A stretch of 64,000 nt of DNA from the NCBI RefSeq assembly GCF_001610835.1, contig NZ_CP011270.1, forward strand, positions 186,001 through 250,000, given 5' to 3'. Positions 18,212-27,026 of the stretch are shown here, in pieces. The translations under genes and the position numbers were made by a program. The stretch comes from Planctomyces sp. SH-PL14 (lineage in GTDB: Bacteria; Planctomycetota; Planctomycetia; Planctomycetales; Planctomycetaceae). The notes beneath the pieces are model-generated. The model saw nothing but the letters and a program-made list of their open reading frames with translations. It did not search any database and was not told the DNA's origin. Within the stretch, counting starts at the first letter, position 1. Each line of letters opens with the position of its first letter.

Positions 18212-19075
18212 ATGTCCGCGCCGCTCGATGGGGGCCGACGCCTCGCTTGTCTGGTCGTCGCCGTGCTCGCCAGTGCCATGCTGCTTGTCCTCCCGGCCGG
18301 AGCGGAGGGAGAGAAGCCGGAGGACGCGGCCCCAGCGGAGGCGGCCAAAGATCGGCCGGCCCAGAAGGCAATGCGGAAGCTCGCCGGTGAGGTCGAGCTG
18401 AAGGTTCTGGGGAGCGAGGGGGCCGGGCCCCGCTCGCTCAAGCTCCGCCCGGAGCCGGTCATGTCGTATGGCGATGAGACGCGGTTCATCAAGGATTCCA
18501 CGCTCTGGGTCTGGATGGACGGCAGCCGGCCAGCCCTGTTCCAGAAGCTGGAAGTCAACGACTGGAACCCGGGGAGCCCGTTGTGGACGTGGTGCTTTGC
18601 GTCCGCGCTCCCCGGCCGCGTCGAGGGACGCTGGCCGGGCGTCGCGAACGAGATCCAGACCACGGGGGCCGTCACCTGGACGACGATTCCAGACGCCCCA
18701 GTGGGCGAGAAGGCGACCGCCTGGCCTCTGGAAGCGCGCTCGCTGAATCGCCGTTTTACCGCGGGCGACGATACGACTGTGCTCCGCGCCGTCGCCCGGC
18801 CGCTGCTCGAGTTCAAGGCTCCGGACCAGGGGGTGCCGTACGGCGCTGTGTTCTCGCACGCCCGCGGGACGAACCCGGATCTCCTGCTGATTGTCCAGGT
18901 CGAGTCGCGACCGGGGGGCGGCCACGGCTGGAGCTATGCGGCGATGCATCTGACATCGGCGAAGGTGACGCTCAAACTCGACGACAAGGAAGTCTGGAGC
19001 GACCCCGCCCAGAAGCCGGCGGAGGTCTCGAGCTGGGGCTACTTCTTCACACAACGCGATCCGGCGATCAAGTAG
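18212..19075 (+). CDS. Secreted protein of unknown function, paralogue of 16406
   Basis: This 287-residue protein has a long signal peptide (residues 1-32, ending LLVLPAGAEG), an Ala/Glu/Lys-rich linker and a globular domain. The pattern STLWVWMDGSRPALFQKLEV…GAVFSHARGTNPDLLLIVQV aligns with the protein at 16406, including the spacing. The final segment (LKLDDKEVWSDP) matches the paralogue's LRVRRGEQVVFE. The start at 18212 follows GGGAGGGGGAGCC, a good ribosome-binding site. There is no recognised family and no catalytic residues are visible. Confidence 0.75.
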   Translation: MSAPLDGGRRLACLVVAVLASAMLLVLPAGAEGEKPEDAAPAEAAKDRPAQKAMRKLAGEVELKVLGSEGAGPRSLKLRPEPVMSYGDETRFIKDSTLWVWMDGSRPALFQKLEVNDWNPGSPLWTWCFASALPGRVEGRWPGVANEIQTTGAVTWTTIPDAPVGEKATAWPLEARSLNRRFTAGDDTTVLRAVARPLLEFKAPDQGVPYGAVFSHARGTNPDLLLIVQVESRPGGGHGWSYAAMHLTSAKVTLKLDDKEVWSDPAQKPAEVSSWGYFFTQRDPAIK

Positions 19076-19193
19076 CTGCTGGCAGCGGCGGCAAGTTACC
19101 CTCGCGGGCCAGGACGCCCCCCCAGCCACCAGCTTTGCTGGTCCATGAGAGCCCTCGGCAACGAGATGCGATGCCGGCGTTACCGAACCGTTT

Positions 19194-20069
19194 GTGGGAC
19201 AATGCTCAATGACTCTTGGCGCTTGGAAGTGCGACCGGATTCTCCTCTCCGCAAGGACCGGTTCAATCGGGCCGGTTGGCGGCATCGGGATGGTGCTGGC
19301 CGCATGGCTGGTATTGGCTTCGTGCGGCGATGGCGCGGAAACCGTCGTCGTCAATCCGCCGCCAGAGGTCGGCCCGTGCTCGGTCGAACTCTGGAAACGG
19401 AGCTGGCCGAACTGTGAGTATGAGGACGGAGTCGCCGCGGGCCGGCTTTCGACCACGCGGCGCGACGGAGCGTATCGCTGGCACGTCGACTACAAGGTTG
19501 GCGAAATCGGTCCCGAGAACGGCGGCGTCGGATGGCGGTATCCGATCGCGTCGCGCGAGTCCGCCACGTTGTCCTACCAGCTGCGGTTCAGCCCGGATTT
19601 CGACTGGGTCAAGGGGGGCAAGCTCCCCGGCTTGTCCGGCGGGCCGGAGAACGTGACCGGCGGCCGGCCGGCCGATGGTCGGAACGGATTCTCCTGTCGT
19701 GTGATGTGGCGGAAAGAGGGTCGCGGGGAGGCCTACGTCTACCATAAGAATCAAGCGGGAAAGTACGGCGACAGTTTTCCGTTTCCTGCCGACTTTCGTT
19801 TTTCGACCGACGTGGATCTCCGCGTAAGAATGTCCGTTGAGATGAATGCGCCGGGGCGCCGGGACGGGACGCTGCGGGTGTGGGTGACGCCGATGGGAGC
19901 AGGGGAAGACAGGCTCGTGGTGGAACGCCGCGACATGGAATGGCGCAGCGTCACGGATTTCGCCGTCGACAGCATTCAGTTCGAGACATTCCACGGGGGT
20001 GGTGATCGGACGTGGGCGCCGACGAGGCCCTGTTGGACCGAGTTTCATTCCCTCTCGGTCGGCGATTGA
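19194..20069 (+). CDS. Polysaccharide-lyase-like lipoprotein (PL14/alginate-lyase fold)
   Basis: Up to 291 residues. A hydrophobic stretch ends in the lipobox-like LVLASC, suggesting a lipoprotein; the true start could be ATG 19194, 19209 or 19290, and none has a strong ribosome-binding site. The mature domain has the beta-jelly-roll marks of the polysaccharide-lyase 14/20-like group: YQLRFSPDFDWVKGGKLPGL, then a Gly-rich GGRPADGRNGFSCRVMWR, and the closing strand DFAVDSIQFETFHGGGD. KGGKLPGL is a strong signature of that fold. Such enzymes cleave alginate or glucuronan by beta-elimination. The substrate is unproven, and a non-catalytic sugar-binding role is possible. No other carbohydrate-degradation genes lie nearby. 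Confidence 0.7.
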   Translation: MGQCSMTLGAWKCDRILLSARTGSIGPVGGIGMVLAAWLVLASCGDGAETVVVNPPPEVGPCSVELWKRSWPNCEYEDGVAAGRLSTTRRDGAYRWHVDYKVGEIGPENGGVGWRYPIASRESATLSYQLRFSPDFDWVKGGKLPGLSGGPENVTGGRPADGRNGFSCRVMWRKEGRGEAYVYHKNQAGKYGDSFPFPADFRFSTDVDLRVRMSVEMNAPGRRDGTLRVWVTPMGAGEDRLVVERRDMEWRSVTDFAVDSIQFETFHGGGDRTWAPTRPCWTEFHSLSVGD

Positions 20070-20185
20070 GCAGCGCGGGAAATCCATGTCGACGCCCCCG
20101 CAGTACTAGCCGTTTCGACACGGTCCGGTCAGGAATCATCGACACTCAGGTGAGCCCCCCTTTGAGCCACGAAAGTTGGGCGGTC

Positions 20186-20599
20186 ATGCGAGCCCGTCTG
20201 TTCGACTTGCTCTTATTCACGACCACGAGCGCCATCGCGGCGACCGTGATGCTGTCGCAGGTCACACGGTTTCGCGGTGTGGTCAGCCCGACTGTCTTTA
20301 TGACGCTGCTTGCCATCTTCGCGGCGATCGTTTCCTTGGTGATCACGTCTCCGCTCTATCGATGGCTTCGTCTCCGTCCGCTTCTTCTGCCTCGCTGTCC
20401 TCGGTGCCGCCATCGTGACCGGCACTACTTCTGCTTCCCGCAGGCCTGGCCGCGCGAGATGATCCGATGTGCGAATTGCGATCTTGAGATCGAGCTGTGT
20501 CACGACAGCCGGTACGGCGCCGAATCCTGTCCAGGTTTCCCGCGATTCGATCTGCTGTGGCCGTACTCGTTCGGCGGACGTTGGCGGCCTGTTGAATGA
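20186..20599 (+). CDS. Small membrane protein with C-terminal zinc-ribbon-like motif
   Basis: About 137 residues from ATG 20186 (an in-frame ATG at 20012 overlaps the previous gene and adds a non-hydrophobic, Arg-rich stretch). Two transmembrane segments span residues 5-25 and 31-52. A cytoplasmic tail follows with CPRCRHRD…MIRCANCDLEI, a pair of CxxC knuckles likely to bind zinc. The family is not recognised. Confidence 0.55.
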   Translation: MRARLFDLLLFTTTSAIAATVMLSQVTRFRGVVSPTVFMTLLAIFAAIVSLVITSPLYRWLRLRPLLLPRCPRCRHRDRHYFCFPQAWPREMIRCANCDLEIELCHDSRYGAESCPGFPRFDLLWPYSFGGRWRPVE

Positions 20600-20718
20600 C
20601 GGATGGATGTCAGGGGACTGGGGCAGTGGCGTTCCTGTGGTATGTCACGCCTGTTCTGCGAGAATCAATCGCCTGATCGTCAACGCGACAGTCCCCTTCA
20701 AGGCCAAACCCTCGACCG

Positions 20719-21543
20719 ATGGCAAGCACCGTGATTTTTCTGCGGCCGTTGTGCGTGGGGATTTCGCTTCTCACCTGCGCTGTGTCATCGGTTTGGGGCC
20801 AGGATTCCCGGAAGCACGCTTACGCTCCCGACGAGATCCATGTGGACGCCGAGGATCCGTTGGATCCGGAGTTTCAAGGAAACCGGCGATGGGTGTGGGA
20901 TGACGATCTGCATGCGATCCAGGGGACCATCGAGGGCCTGACGAAGGACGCGCGAGATCCCACGATTCGTCATCGCGTCATCGTTGAGGATCGGATTATC
21001 AGAGTTTCCGCCACACCGCCGCAGGCGTTTCGGTCGAAGTTCTCCGCTTCCGAAGGCGAACTGGTTCCGGTGGGGGGCGGGATTGGATTGCTCGGGAAGT
21101 TTGAGGGGCCACCATCTAACAGCAAAGTCCAGAGAGGAGGCCGAATCACGCGGCTCCGGGATGCGGCGATCCTGAAGCAACTGCCGGATCCTGCGGGGCG
21201 GCTTCCTGTGGTCCAGGGCGGGTCGACGGGGCGGCGGATCGACTCGACGCTGTCCTACTTCATTGCGCTGGAGTCGACGCATCGAGACGATGCCGGCGCG
21301 TGGGCCGTGGTTCGTACTTCCGTGACGAAAACTGACGTCGATGCGACGCAACGCCTCCGAACGAATCCTTCGCAGAAGTTGTTCAAACGCGTCGTGCTCG
21401 GAGACGAATTCGACGTTGGTGAAAGACTGGCTCGCTTCCGCGTCGAAGGAATCGCCGTCAAGGGGGAACCGGATGAGCGGATCGTCGGCTGGATCACCCT
21501 GACCCCGATCGAGGATGACGACGACGATCCAGGCGCCGAGTGA
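20719..21543 (+). CDS. Secreted hypothetical protein
   Basis: This 274-residue protein has a Sec signal peptide (MASTVIFLRPLCVGISLLT…VWGQ). The mature part is acidic, with an initial DEIHVDAEDPLDPEFQG and a closing DDDDDPGAE tail. A possible beta-rich core covers residues 110-260. No domain or catalytic motif is recognised. It ends 28 bp from the convergent gene at 21572. No strong ribosome-binding site precedes the start. Confidence 0.6.
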   Translation: MASTVIFLRPLCVGISLLTCAVSSVWGQDSRKHAYAPDEIHVDAEDPLDPEFQGNRRWVWDDDLHAIQGTIEGLTKDARDPTIRHRVIVEDRIIRVSATPPQAFRSKFSASEGELVPVGGGIGLLGKFEGPPSNSKVQRGGRITRLRDAAILKQLPDPAGRLPVVQGGSTGRRIDSTLSYFIALESTHRDDAGAWAVVRTSVTKTDVDATQRLRTNPSQKLFKRVVLGDEFDVGERLARFRVEGIAVKGEPDERIVGWITLTPIEDDDDDPGAE

Positions 21544-21571
21544 GGAATCCTCATCGCCCCGGCCGGTCGAA

Positions 21572-23074
21572 TCACTGAAGCGGCGTGGACGGCGCCGGCG
21601 CCTGGGGAATCTGGATGACCGAGGAACGGATCGTCTTGTTGTAAACCGTCTCGGTCGCAACGATCGCATATCCCAGCGCGTAGGTGTCCGACGTCGTCTC
21701 GCGGACATTGCCCAGGTCCGTCGCGACATTCCCGGATTCCGCATCGACCACGAGCCCGTCGAAGAGCACGAGGTGCCTGCCGTCCGGATGCCATTCCAGG
21801 CCCTTCGGCCCGCCCACTCTCTTCGAAAGGATCTCCTTCGAATCCCCCGGAATCGTGATCTGCCGAACCTTCTTTCCGTCCGCCGCGCTCAGCACCAGCA
21901 CCCGGAAGGCGTCGTCGTAACGCTGCAGGATCGCCACCTGCCGGCCGTCTGCCGAAAACGCCATGTCGGTCAGCGAGAGCGGTCTGTACACGTCGTCATG
22001 CGTCGCCGCCGAGCCGAGAAGCTGCCCGGAATCCAGATCGATCGCGACAAGCGGATGGGGAGGCATCCCGAAGGTCCCGAGCACCAGCAGGTACTTTCCC
22101 CCCGGCGTCAGACGCGGTTCGTCGAAGATGACCGGGACCGGCAGCGAGCGGAGGACTTTGCCGTCGAGCCCCAGCACCGCCGCCGCCCACTTCTGCTCCT
22201 TGGTGATTCCCATCGCGACGAGCTCCGTTGGCGACCGGAACTCCATCCACTGGACCATCGGGATCCCGAGAGGCGTTTCGACGTCGGCGACCACGGCTCC
22301 GGTCGCGACCGAGACGATCTGAATCCGTGAGGGCGGAAAGGTCGACGGATCGGCACGCCCCGCCCCGGGAGCGGACTTCGGAATTTCGAAACCGCTCGTC
22401 GCGAAGTGCTGACCATTGGGACTCAGCGCGCTTGTCCCATAGGTTCGCTTGGCGGGAAAGTCGACATGTTTGACCGGGGCGGTGCTGCGGAGATCGAGCA
22501 CCGTGAATCCGTTGTTGTTGCTCGTTGCCAGGAAAGGACTCGGGAGTTCCGGAACAGTGCGTTTCGTCTCCCCCTCGGGAAGCGCGATCTGGACATCGAG
22601 CGTCCGGGTCCATTCGAGCGGATCTTTCGGCGGATCGACGACGTTCCAGACTGTCCCGGCGGGAACAGACGCGGCACTGCTCCCGATCGCCCCGGCCTCT
22701 GTCGCCCCGATCCCTGTCGCCGGGGCCGCAGCCCCTGGAGGCGTGGCGGACGCTTGGGCGGGGGCTCCCGGCGCAGCAGGGACCGCGTCACCGCCACCCC
22801 GCCCGAAGAAGGCATAGCCCCCGATTCCCAGCACCACGACAGCCCCGACCGCGGCCAGGAAGCCGAGCTGATTCGAGGAGCCCGGTTTCGACTTTTTGGA
22901 CCGGCCCGAGGAGCCCTTCCCGCCGCTCCTGGTCCCCTTCGCTCCTGCGGAGCTCTCGCCTCCTTTGGCGACGAACACCTGACCGCAGGTGCGGCACTTC
23001 ACCTTGCCGCCGAGTTTCTCCTGCGGCATCGAAACGGCGGAGAAGCAGCCCGGACATTGAACATTCACGGCCAT
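21572..23074 (-). CDS. MJ0042-type zinc-ribbon membrane protein with WD40-like propeller
   Basis: This 500-residue protein starts MAVNVQCPGCFSAVSMPQEK at 23074; in-frame sequence further upstream has no conserved features. Residues 6-35 form an MJ0042-type zinc ribbon (CPGC…CRTC). A Ser/Lys-rich linker and one transmembrane segment (about residues 76-97, FLAAVGAVVVLGIGGYAFFG) come next, then a Pro/Ala-rich stretch and a C-terminal beta-propeller of WD40-like blades (LSPNGQHFATSG, LTPGGKYLLVLG, FSADGRQVAILQRYDDAFRV, WHPDGRHLVLFDG). This zinc-ribbon / membrane / extracytoplasmic arrangement recurs in planctomycetes, where its function is unknown. Confidence 0.75.
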   Translation of the reverse strand: MAVNVQCPGCFSAVSMPQEKLGGKVKCRTCGQVFVAKGGESSAGAKGTRSGGKGSSGRSKKSKPGSSNQLGFLAAVGAVVVLGIGGYAFFGRGGGDAVPAAPGAPAQASATPPGAAAPATGIGATEAGAIGSSAASVPAGTVWNVVDPPKDPLEWTRTLDVQIALPEGETKRTVPELPSPFLATSNNNGFTVLDLRSTAPVKHVDFPAKRTYGTSALSPNGQHFATSGFEIPKSAPGAGRADPSTFPPSRIQIVSVATGAVVADVETPLGIPMVQWMEFRSPTELVAMGITKEQKWAAAVLGLDGKVLRSLPVPVIFDEPRLTPGGKYLLVLGTFGMPPHPLVAIDLDSGQLLGSAATHDDVYRPLSLTDMAFSADGRQVAILQRYDDAFRVLVLSAADGKKVRQITIPGDSKEILSKRVGGPKGLEWHPDGRHLVLFDGLVVDAESGNVATDLGNVRETTSDTYALGYAIVATETVYNKTIRSSVIQIPQAPAPSTPLQ

Positions 23075-23273
23075 GAACGCCCGACCCTGTTTGAGACGTG
23101 CCCTACCTCGATGACCCGCCGGCCATGTTAAGCCGGACGATCGAGAGAAGACCAGCCGGTGGACGCACGGCTGACGACTTCTTTCCGATGCCCAGTCTGA
23201 CGAGGACGACAGGGAAGCGTGTTCATCCTCAATGCCGCGCACGATTGCGTGAAGAAGTGGAGGGACGTGTGCT

Positions 23274-23672
23274 TCACGTGGGCGTTGAGCGAGGCCCGAT
23301 TGCGCCATCTCTTGCCAAAGAGAAGATCATTGGCTGTCTCAGCGCCAAACCGAGCCATGCCAGCAGGCCGATGATGATCGGGAAGTACCACGGATCGCCG
23401 ACTCGGAGGTGAGTAAAGACGGCACCGCCGAGATATCCCGTCATCAGGATCGCTCCCAGAAACGAGGTGCGCGGGATGAGATAAATGACGGTCACGGCGA
23501 TTTCGAGGACAGCGATCGTGGGAAGGAGCGGCAGCGGAATTCCCAGCTTGTCCATCATCTCGTTCTTGCCGGGAAAATCGAAGAACTTGGGAGCCCCGCT
23601 GGCTCCGATCATGAACAGACCGACGAGTCCCGTCAGAGCCCAGCCGGTGATCCGTTGTGCTTTGGATGGCAT
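23274..23672 (-). CDS. DoxX-like membrane protein
   Basis: This 132-residue protein starts MPSKAQRITGWALTGLVGLF at 23672. There are four transmembrane segments at about residues 8-28, 46-66, 72-92 and 97-115. GASGAPKFFDFPGKNEMMDKLGIP after the first helix and LPTIAVLEIAVTVIYLIPRTSFLGAILMTGYLGGAV are typical of DoxX-like (PF13564) proteins. These small membrane proteins are linked loosely to redox or thiol stress. There is no nearby partner gene to sharpen this. An upstream in-frame extension to 23750 is Arg/His-rich and unlikely. Confidence 0.75.
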   Translation of the reverse strand: MPSKAQRITGWALTGLVGLFMIGASGAPKFFDFPGKNEMMDKLGIPLPLLPTIAVLEIAVTVIYLIPRTSFLGAILMTGYLGGAVFTHLRVGDPWYFPIIIGLLAWLGLALRQPMIFSLARDGAIGPRSTPT

Positions 23673-24115
23673 GCTGTTTTCTTTCTTGTGCCGTGTGACG
23701 TAGTGAAGAGATCTGTGAGTGCGTCGAACGACGGCGGTGCGAATCGACAAGCTGCCCCGAGATTTTTTGAAGTCTCACGTTTTCGCGGCTGACGCGAGCA
23801 GGATGGGAAAGTCGTCGCCAAAGCGACACGCCCTCGGCGGTGGCCTTCAGAAAGTTCGCCATCATCTCTGCGCAGCCACACAATTGCGTAAAGCCTCCGG
23901 GACGTGCCACCCGACCGGCATCACGGGGCCGAAACTGCCACGCCGCCAGACAACCTGGGCCACCCTGCCCACCGTGGAGAGCCTTCGCAGAGAATCTGGT
24001 GCATTGACATACCCCCGGCCTGGCTGAATTCTACTGTTCGGGAGCGACCGCGGTATCTGGCAGGCTGCGGACCTCCAGCCCGTCACCACGGAATGCACGC
24101 GGAACGGAGGATGGC
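23673..24115. other. Intergenic region, no gene seen
   Basis: The divergent spacer between the DoxX-like and esterase genes is 443 bp long. Open frames crossing it lack codon bias and family features. A good GGAGG at 24104-24108 belongs to the 24116 gene. Confidence 0.5.
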
Positions 24116-25216
24116 ATGAGAGGCTTTCGTCGGTTGGGCATCGCCGCCCTGACTCTGATTGTTCTGAGCATGCCGAAGGCAATGATCCACGGCGAGGAAA
24201 AGGCCACCTCCCAGACGAAGACCGGCGTGGTCCAGAGTGTGGATCCAGTCGCCAGGACCATCGTTGTGATGGTGACGCGAGAAATGACGTTTGCGGTCAC
24301 CGCGAACACTCAGATCGCGGAGGGCGACATATCACGGACGCTGGCAGACGTCGCGGTTGGCGACACAGTCCGAGTCGTGTACTCCCTGAATGCCGATCGT
24401 GCTCGCGTGGCGTCCAGCGCCACGGTCTTGCCCGCCACAGTCTTGCCCGTCACGACGGCACCCGTCGGCGGGCCAGCGGGCGCCGAGCCACAGTCCCCCC
24501 TGCGGCCGGGGCAGATCTTCTCGCTTCAGTTCCCCGATCTGCCGGCGACTTTCGATGAACTGGTTGAGGCCAAGGGCATCAAGCCGCAGATGACGGTCTT
24601 CCTGCCGAGCAACTACGCCCCCGACCGCAAACACCCGCTGCTGGTCTTCCTCAACGGTGGAACGGGAGGCCGTGGCGACAACCCGGGGATTGCGCGGGCC
24701 CTTGTCGACGAAGCGGACTTCGTCTGCGTGAGTCTGCCGCTGTTCCATCAAGCCGCTCCGGGTTCGGCCGGGTACGACGTGGTGATCCGCGATGCCGACG
24801 GCAGATACATGTGGCCGTTCTACAAGCGGATGCTGGCGGAGTTGGGGCGGGCCGTGCCCAATCTCGATCCGGCCCGCCGAGTCATCGGCGGAACGTCCAA
24901 CGGTGCCCACGCTGTGCAGGCAATCGTTGACCAGTCGGACGGCGAGGCAGCGGAGATGTTCTCAGCCTTCTTCCTGGTCAATGGGGGCGGCCGCCTGCAG
25001 CGGTATGACTTGCTCAAGGAGAAGCCCCTGCTGCTTGCCTATGGCGACAAGACTCTCCGCGCGTCGAGACTGTCGGAGATCGTCGCCGCCGCGAAGTCCG
25101 GCGGCACCGCGTTGACCGCCTACGAAATGAAGGGTGTCGGCCACGCCTTCCCGGCGTCGGAGTACCCCGCGATACGCAAGTGGCTCCGCGGCGAGGCAAT
25201 CGGGCAAACGCCGTAG
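24116..25216 (+). CDS. Secreted alpha/beta-hydrolase (esterase/PHB-depolymerase-like) with N-terminal beta-barrel domain
   Basis: This 366-residue protein has a signal peptide (MRGFRRLGIAALTLIVLSMPKA). Residues 35-100 resemble the DUF5666-type barrel seen four times in the kinase at 37937 (GVVQSVDPVARTIVV…LADVAVGDTVRVVYS). From about 150 it is an alpha/beta hydrolase: the oxyanion region LVFLNGGTGGRGDNP, the nucleophile elbow GGTSNGAHA (Ser about 261), an acidic residue in YGDKTLR (about 311) and the catalytic His in GVGHAFP (about 343). The ATG has a clear CGGAGG ribosome-binding site. The substrate is unknown; polyester or sugar-ester hydrolysis is plausible. Confidence 0.75.
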   Translation: MRGFRRLGIAALTLIVLSMPKAMIHGEEKATSQTKTGVVQSVDPVARTIVVMVTREMTFAVTANTQIAEGDISRTLADVAVGDTVRVVYSLNADRARVASSATVLPATVLPVTTAPVGGPAGAEPQSPLRPGQIFSLQFPDLPATFDELVEAKGIKPQMTVFLPSNYAPDRKHPLLVFLNGGTGGRGDNPGIARALVDEADFVCVSLPLFHQAAPGSAGYDVVIRDADGRYMWPFYKRMLAELGRAVPNLDPARRVIGGTSNGAHAVQAIVDQSDGEAAEMFSAFFLVNGGGRLQRYDLLKEKPLLLAYGDKTLRASRLSEIVAAAKSGGTALTAYEMKGVGHAFPASEYPAIRKWLRGEAIGQTP

Positions 25217-25355
25217 CGGAGCAGTCGAAAAGAGGGAGGAGACGGCATGGCACGGTCGGAGCCGTGTGGCACGGCTCTTGGAACCGTATCAAATAACTCT
25301 AGACGAGGCCGGCAGACCGACTTGCCACTCACTGGCACCCCGCCGCTGAGTAGCG

Positions 25356-25452
25356 CCGGGTGGCACTACGGGTAGCTTTGGGCCACGCAGTGACTGGACG
25401 TCGAACTCGAACTCGGCACTGCTCGTCAAAACACAAGCAGTGGCGCCCGGCG
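25356..25452. repeat. Direct repeat, copy A (structured dispersed repeat)
   Basis: A 97-bp unit running from CCGGGTGGCAC to GGCGCCCGG. Its ends are inverted (CCGGGTG… and …GCGCCCGG), so the unit can fold on itself. A second copy in the same orientation begins at 25522. The GGGTGGCAC…AGCTTTGGGCCA core is a repeat type familiar from planctomycete intergenic DNA. Confidence 0.75.
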
Positions 25453-25521
25453 CTGATCGGGAGGTTGCCGGTCGCTAGAGCCTGTTATGCACTATCGGCG
25501 ACGAGATTCATCATTCTGCGG

Positions 25522-25617
25522 CCGGGTGGCACTGCTGGCAGCTTTGGGCCAGCAGTGATTGGACGTCCAACGCGAACTCGGCCCTGCTCGTCAAAGCACG
25601 AGCAGGGGCACCCGGCG
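25522..25617. repeat. Direct repeat, copy B (structured dispersed repeat)
   Basis: A 96-bp unit closely matching copy A, separated from it by 69 bp and ending at the stop codon of the minus-strand gene at 25618. It contains ACTGCTGGCAGC and GGGCCAGCAGTG, which form a hairpin; copy A has lost part of this pairing. It may serve as the transcript end for the 25618 gene. Confidence 0.75.
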
Positions 25618-26526
25618 TCAATAGTTCATAGCAGTCGCATACGCGTTCAGCGCTGCGATCGTTTTCATTGAGCTCAAGTTCCTTCGAGCAGATTCGTAGT
25701 TCTCATCGAGGAAACGGTGATCATCCACGTTATGAGGCCAAGGACCTCCAAGGGCCGTCTTTGCCTTCAGATATCTGGTCTTGGCATGATCGAGGAGGTT
25801 ATTGCGAAGTTGCAGAACATCCCAAGAAACGTGTTCAACCGCTGTTTCCCAATTCTTCCTAACTTCACGAGATGCCGAAGGCGGTGCAACCGGTGCCTGT
25901 CGTAACGGAGTCGGTGTCGACGACATCGCAAATAACGTCACGATAACCGCAAAGATCGCCAACAGGCCAGTGATCGCCACGGCCTCTGTCAGCGAGTCGG
26001 ACGGTATGACACCAGAGGGTCTTTCTGTCTCGTCCGTTTCGGTGGGCGTTCCGGACTTCGCCACAACCGGAGTTAGTGAATCGGGCTGTGTGATTTCAGA
26101 GGGTTTCTCAGTCTCGTCCGTTTCCGTGGTAATCCCGGACTTGGCCACGACCGGAGCTTGAGAGGGTTGCTCAGAAGTCGTCGGCTGCTTATCAGTCTGA
26201 GCAAGATAACTCAGCGGGATCTCCAGCAACGGCTGTGAATTGGTCTCGCCTCTTGCAGCCTGAACTTCGGAAGTCGCACGGCTCTCCAATTCGCTAAGAA
26301 GTAGATTCTGAGCTTTCTCTCGACTCGCCAGTTCCGCTCCGAAGCTGCAGATCGAACAAGCCACGTAGTACTTCTTGCTCCACCTTGCAATAGGAACAAA
26401 GTAGAGCCGAGCCTCGCTGGATTGCTCCACAATTTCCCAAGGGCAGTCGTTCATGCAATGAGGGCATGTGCCGCAGCTGACTGTGCCAAGCACTTTTCGG
26501 CGCCCACCCCATCCGACGATGATCAT
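25618..26526 (-). CDS. Zinc-ribbon membrane protein with internal 29-residue duplication
   Basis: This 302-residue protein starts with a zinc-ribbon-15-like module: IIVGWGGRRKVLGTVSCGTCPHC, FVPIARWSKKYYVACSICSF (two CxxC knuckles, residues 17-64). A Thr/Glu-rich linker contains two tandem copies of a 29-residue unit (PVVAKSGITTETDETEKPS… and PVVAKSGTPTETDETERPS…, about residues 128-185). One transmembrane helix (AVAITGLLAIFAVIVTLFAM, about 187-207) precedes a helical extracytoplasmic domain. Its start overlaps the stop of the upstream zinc-ribbon gene by 4 bp (ATGA), so they form an operon. Base composition is lower in GC than most of the window. The function is unknown. Confidence 0.65.
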   Translation of the reverse strand: MIIVGWGGRRKVLGTVSCGTCPHCMNDCPWEIVEQSSEARLYFVPIARWSKKYYVACSICSFGAELASREKAQNLLLSELESRATSEVQAARGETNSQPLLEIPLSYLAQTDKQPTTSEQPSQAPVVAKSGITTETDETEKPSEITQPDSLTPVVAKSGTPTETDETERPSGVIPSDSLTEAVAITGLLAIFAVIVTLFAMSSTPTPLRQAPVAPPSASREVRKNWETAVEHVSWDVLQLRNNLLDHAKTRYLKAKTALGGPWPHNVDDHRFLDENYESARRNLSSMKTIAALNAYATAMNY

Positions 26527-26795
26527 GGAGCACCTTGTGATTCAGGCTTCCCCTTGCGAATCATCGCTTGAGCCGCGTCGTGCGAAATCTCATTCAACTG
26601 TCCGCAGATCGGGCAGGCTAGGAAGTAGCCCCGATGGCTCGACCAGAACGGACGCCTCAAGAACGGAATGCCCACGGCGATTCCACAGGGCTGATCCACC
26701 AGCACGTGCGGTGCGATATTGCTGCAACGACCACAGACCTTTTCGAGGGGCGGAGCACCGTCGACGGGTTCAATGGAGAACTGGCCAAAAAACAT
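26523..26795 (-). CDS. Small zinc-ribbon protein
   Basis: A 90-residue protein from ATG 26795, which has a GGGAGGGGG ribosome-binding site just upstream. It contains CGRC near residue 22 and CPIC near residue 61, spaced like a zinc ribbon, with the intervening strand GIPFLRRPFWSSHRGYFLACP. That is the same layout as the N-terminal module of the downstream gene, to which it is translationally coupled. It may be a soluble paralogue of that module. No function is assigned. Confidence 0.6.
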   Translation of the reverse strand: MFFGQFSIEPVDGAPPLEKVCGRCSNIAPHVLVDQPCGIAVGIPFLRRPFWSSHRGYFLACPICGQLNEISHDAAQAMIRKGKPESQGAP

Positions 26796-27026
26796 GCCCC
26801 CTCCCGTTCTGTCGAGCCCCAAGCAGGCGTCTCGCCCTGACCGTCAGAATATCAAAGACGAGGAAGTCTTCCAATTACCACGCTGCAGAGCGTGGTCCCA
26901 ACGGAATGGTAGCCGGAATCGGATGGCCTACCCGTTGCTTCGCTGGAACGTGGAGCTTCGGCCCCTGGTTCGGGAAGATCGTCGATGGCCAGCTACGACA
27001 TTTTATGGCCAAGGCTTGAACCTCGT

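Noticed and set aside
23128-23910. A 260-codon minus-strand frame across the DoxX-like gene
   Set aside because: It overlaps the DoxX-like gene in another frame and is rich in Arg, His and Ser without hydrophobic segments.
25356-25617. Possible CRISPR array
   Set aside because: Only two units of about 97 bp with inverted ends and one 69-bp gap; CRISPR repeats are 23-50 bp and numerous, and no cas gene is present.
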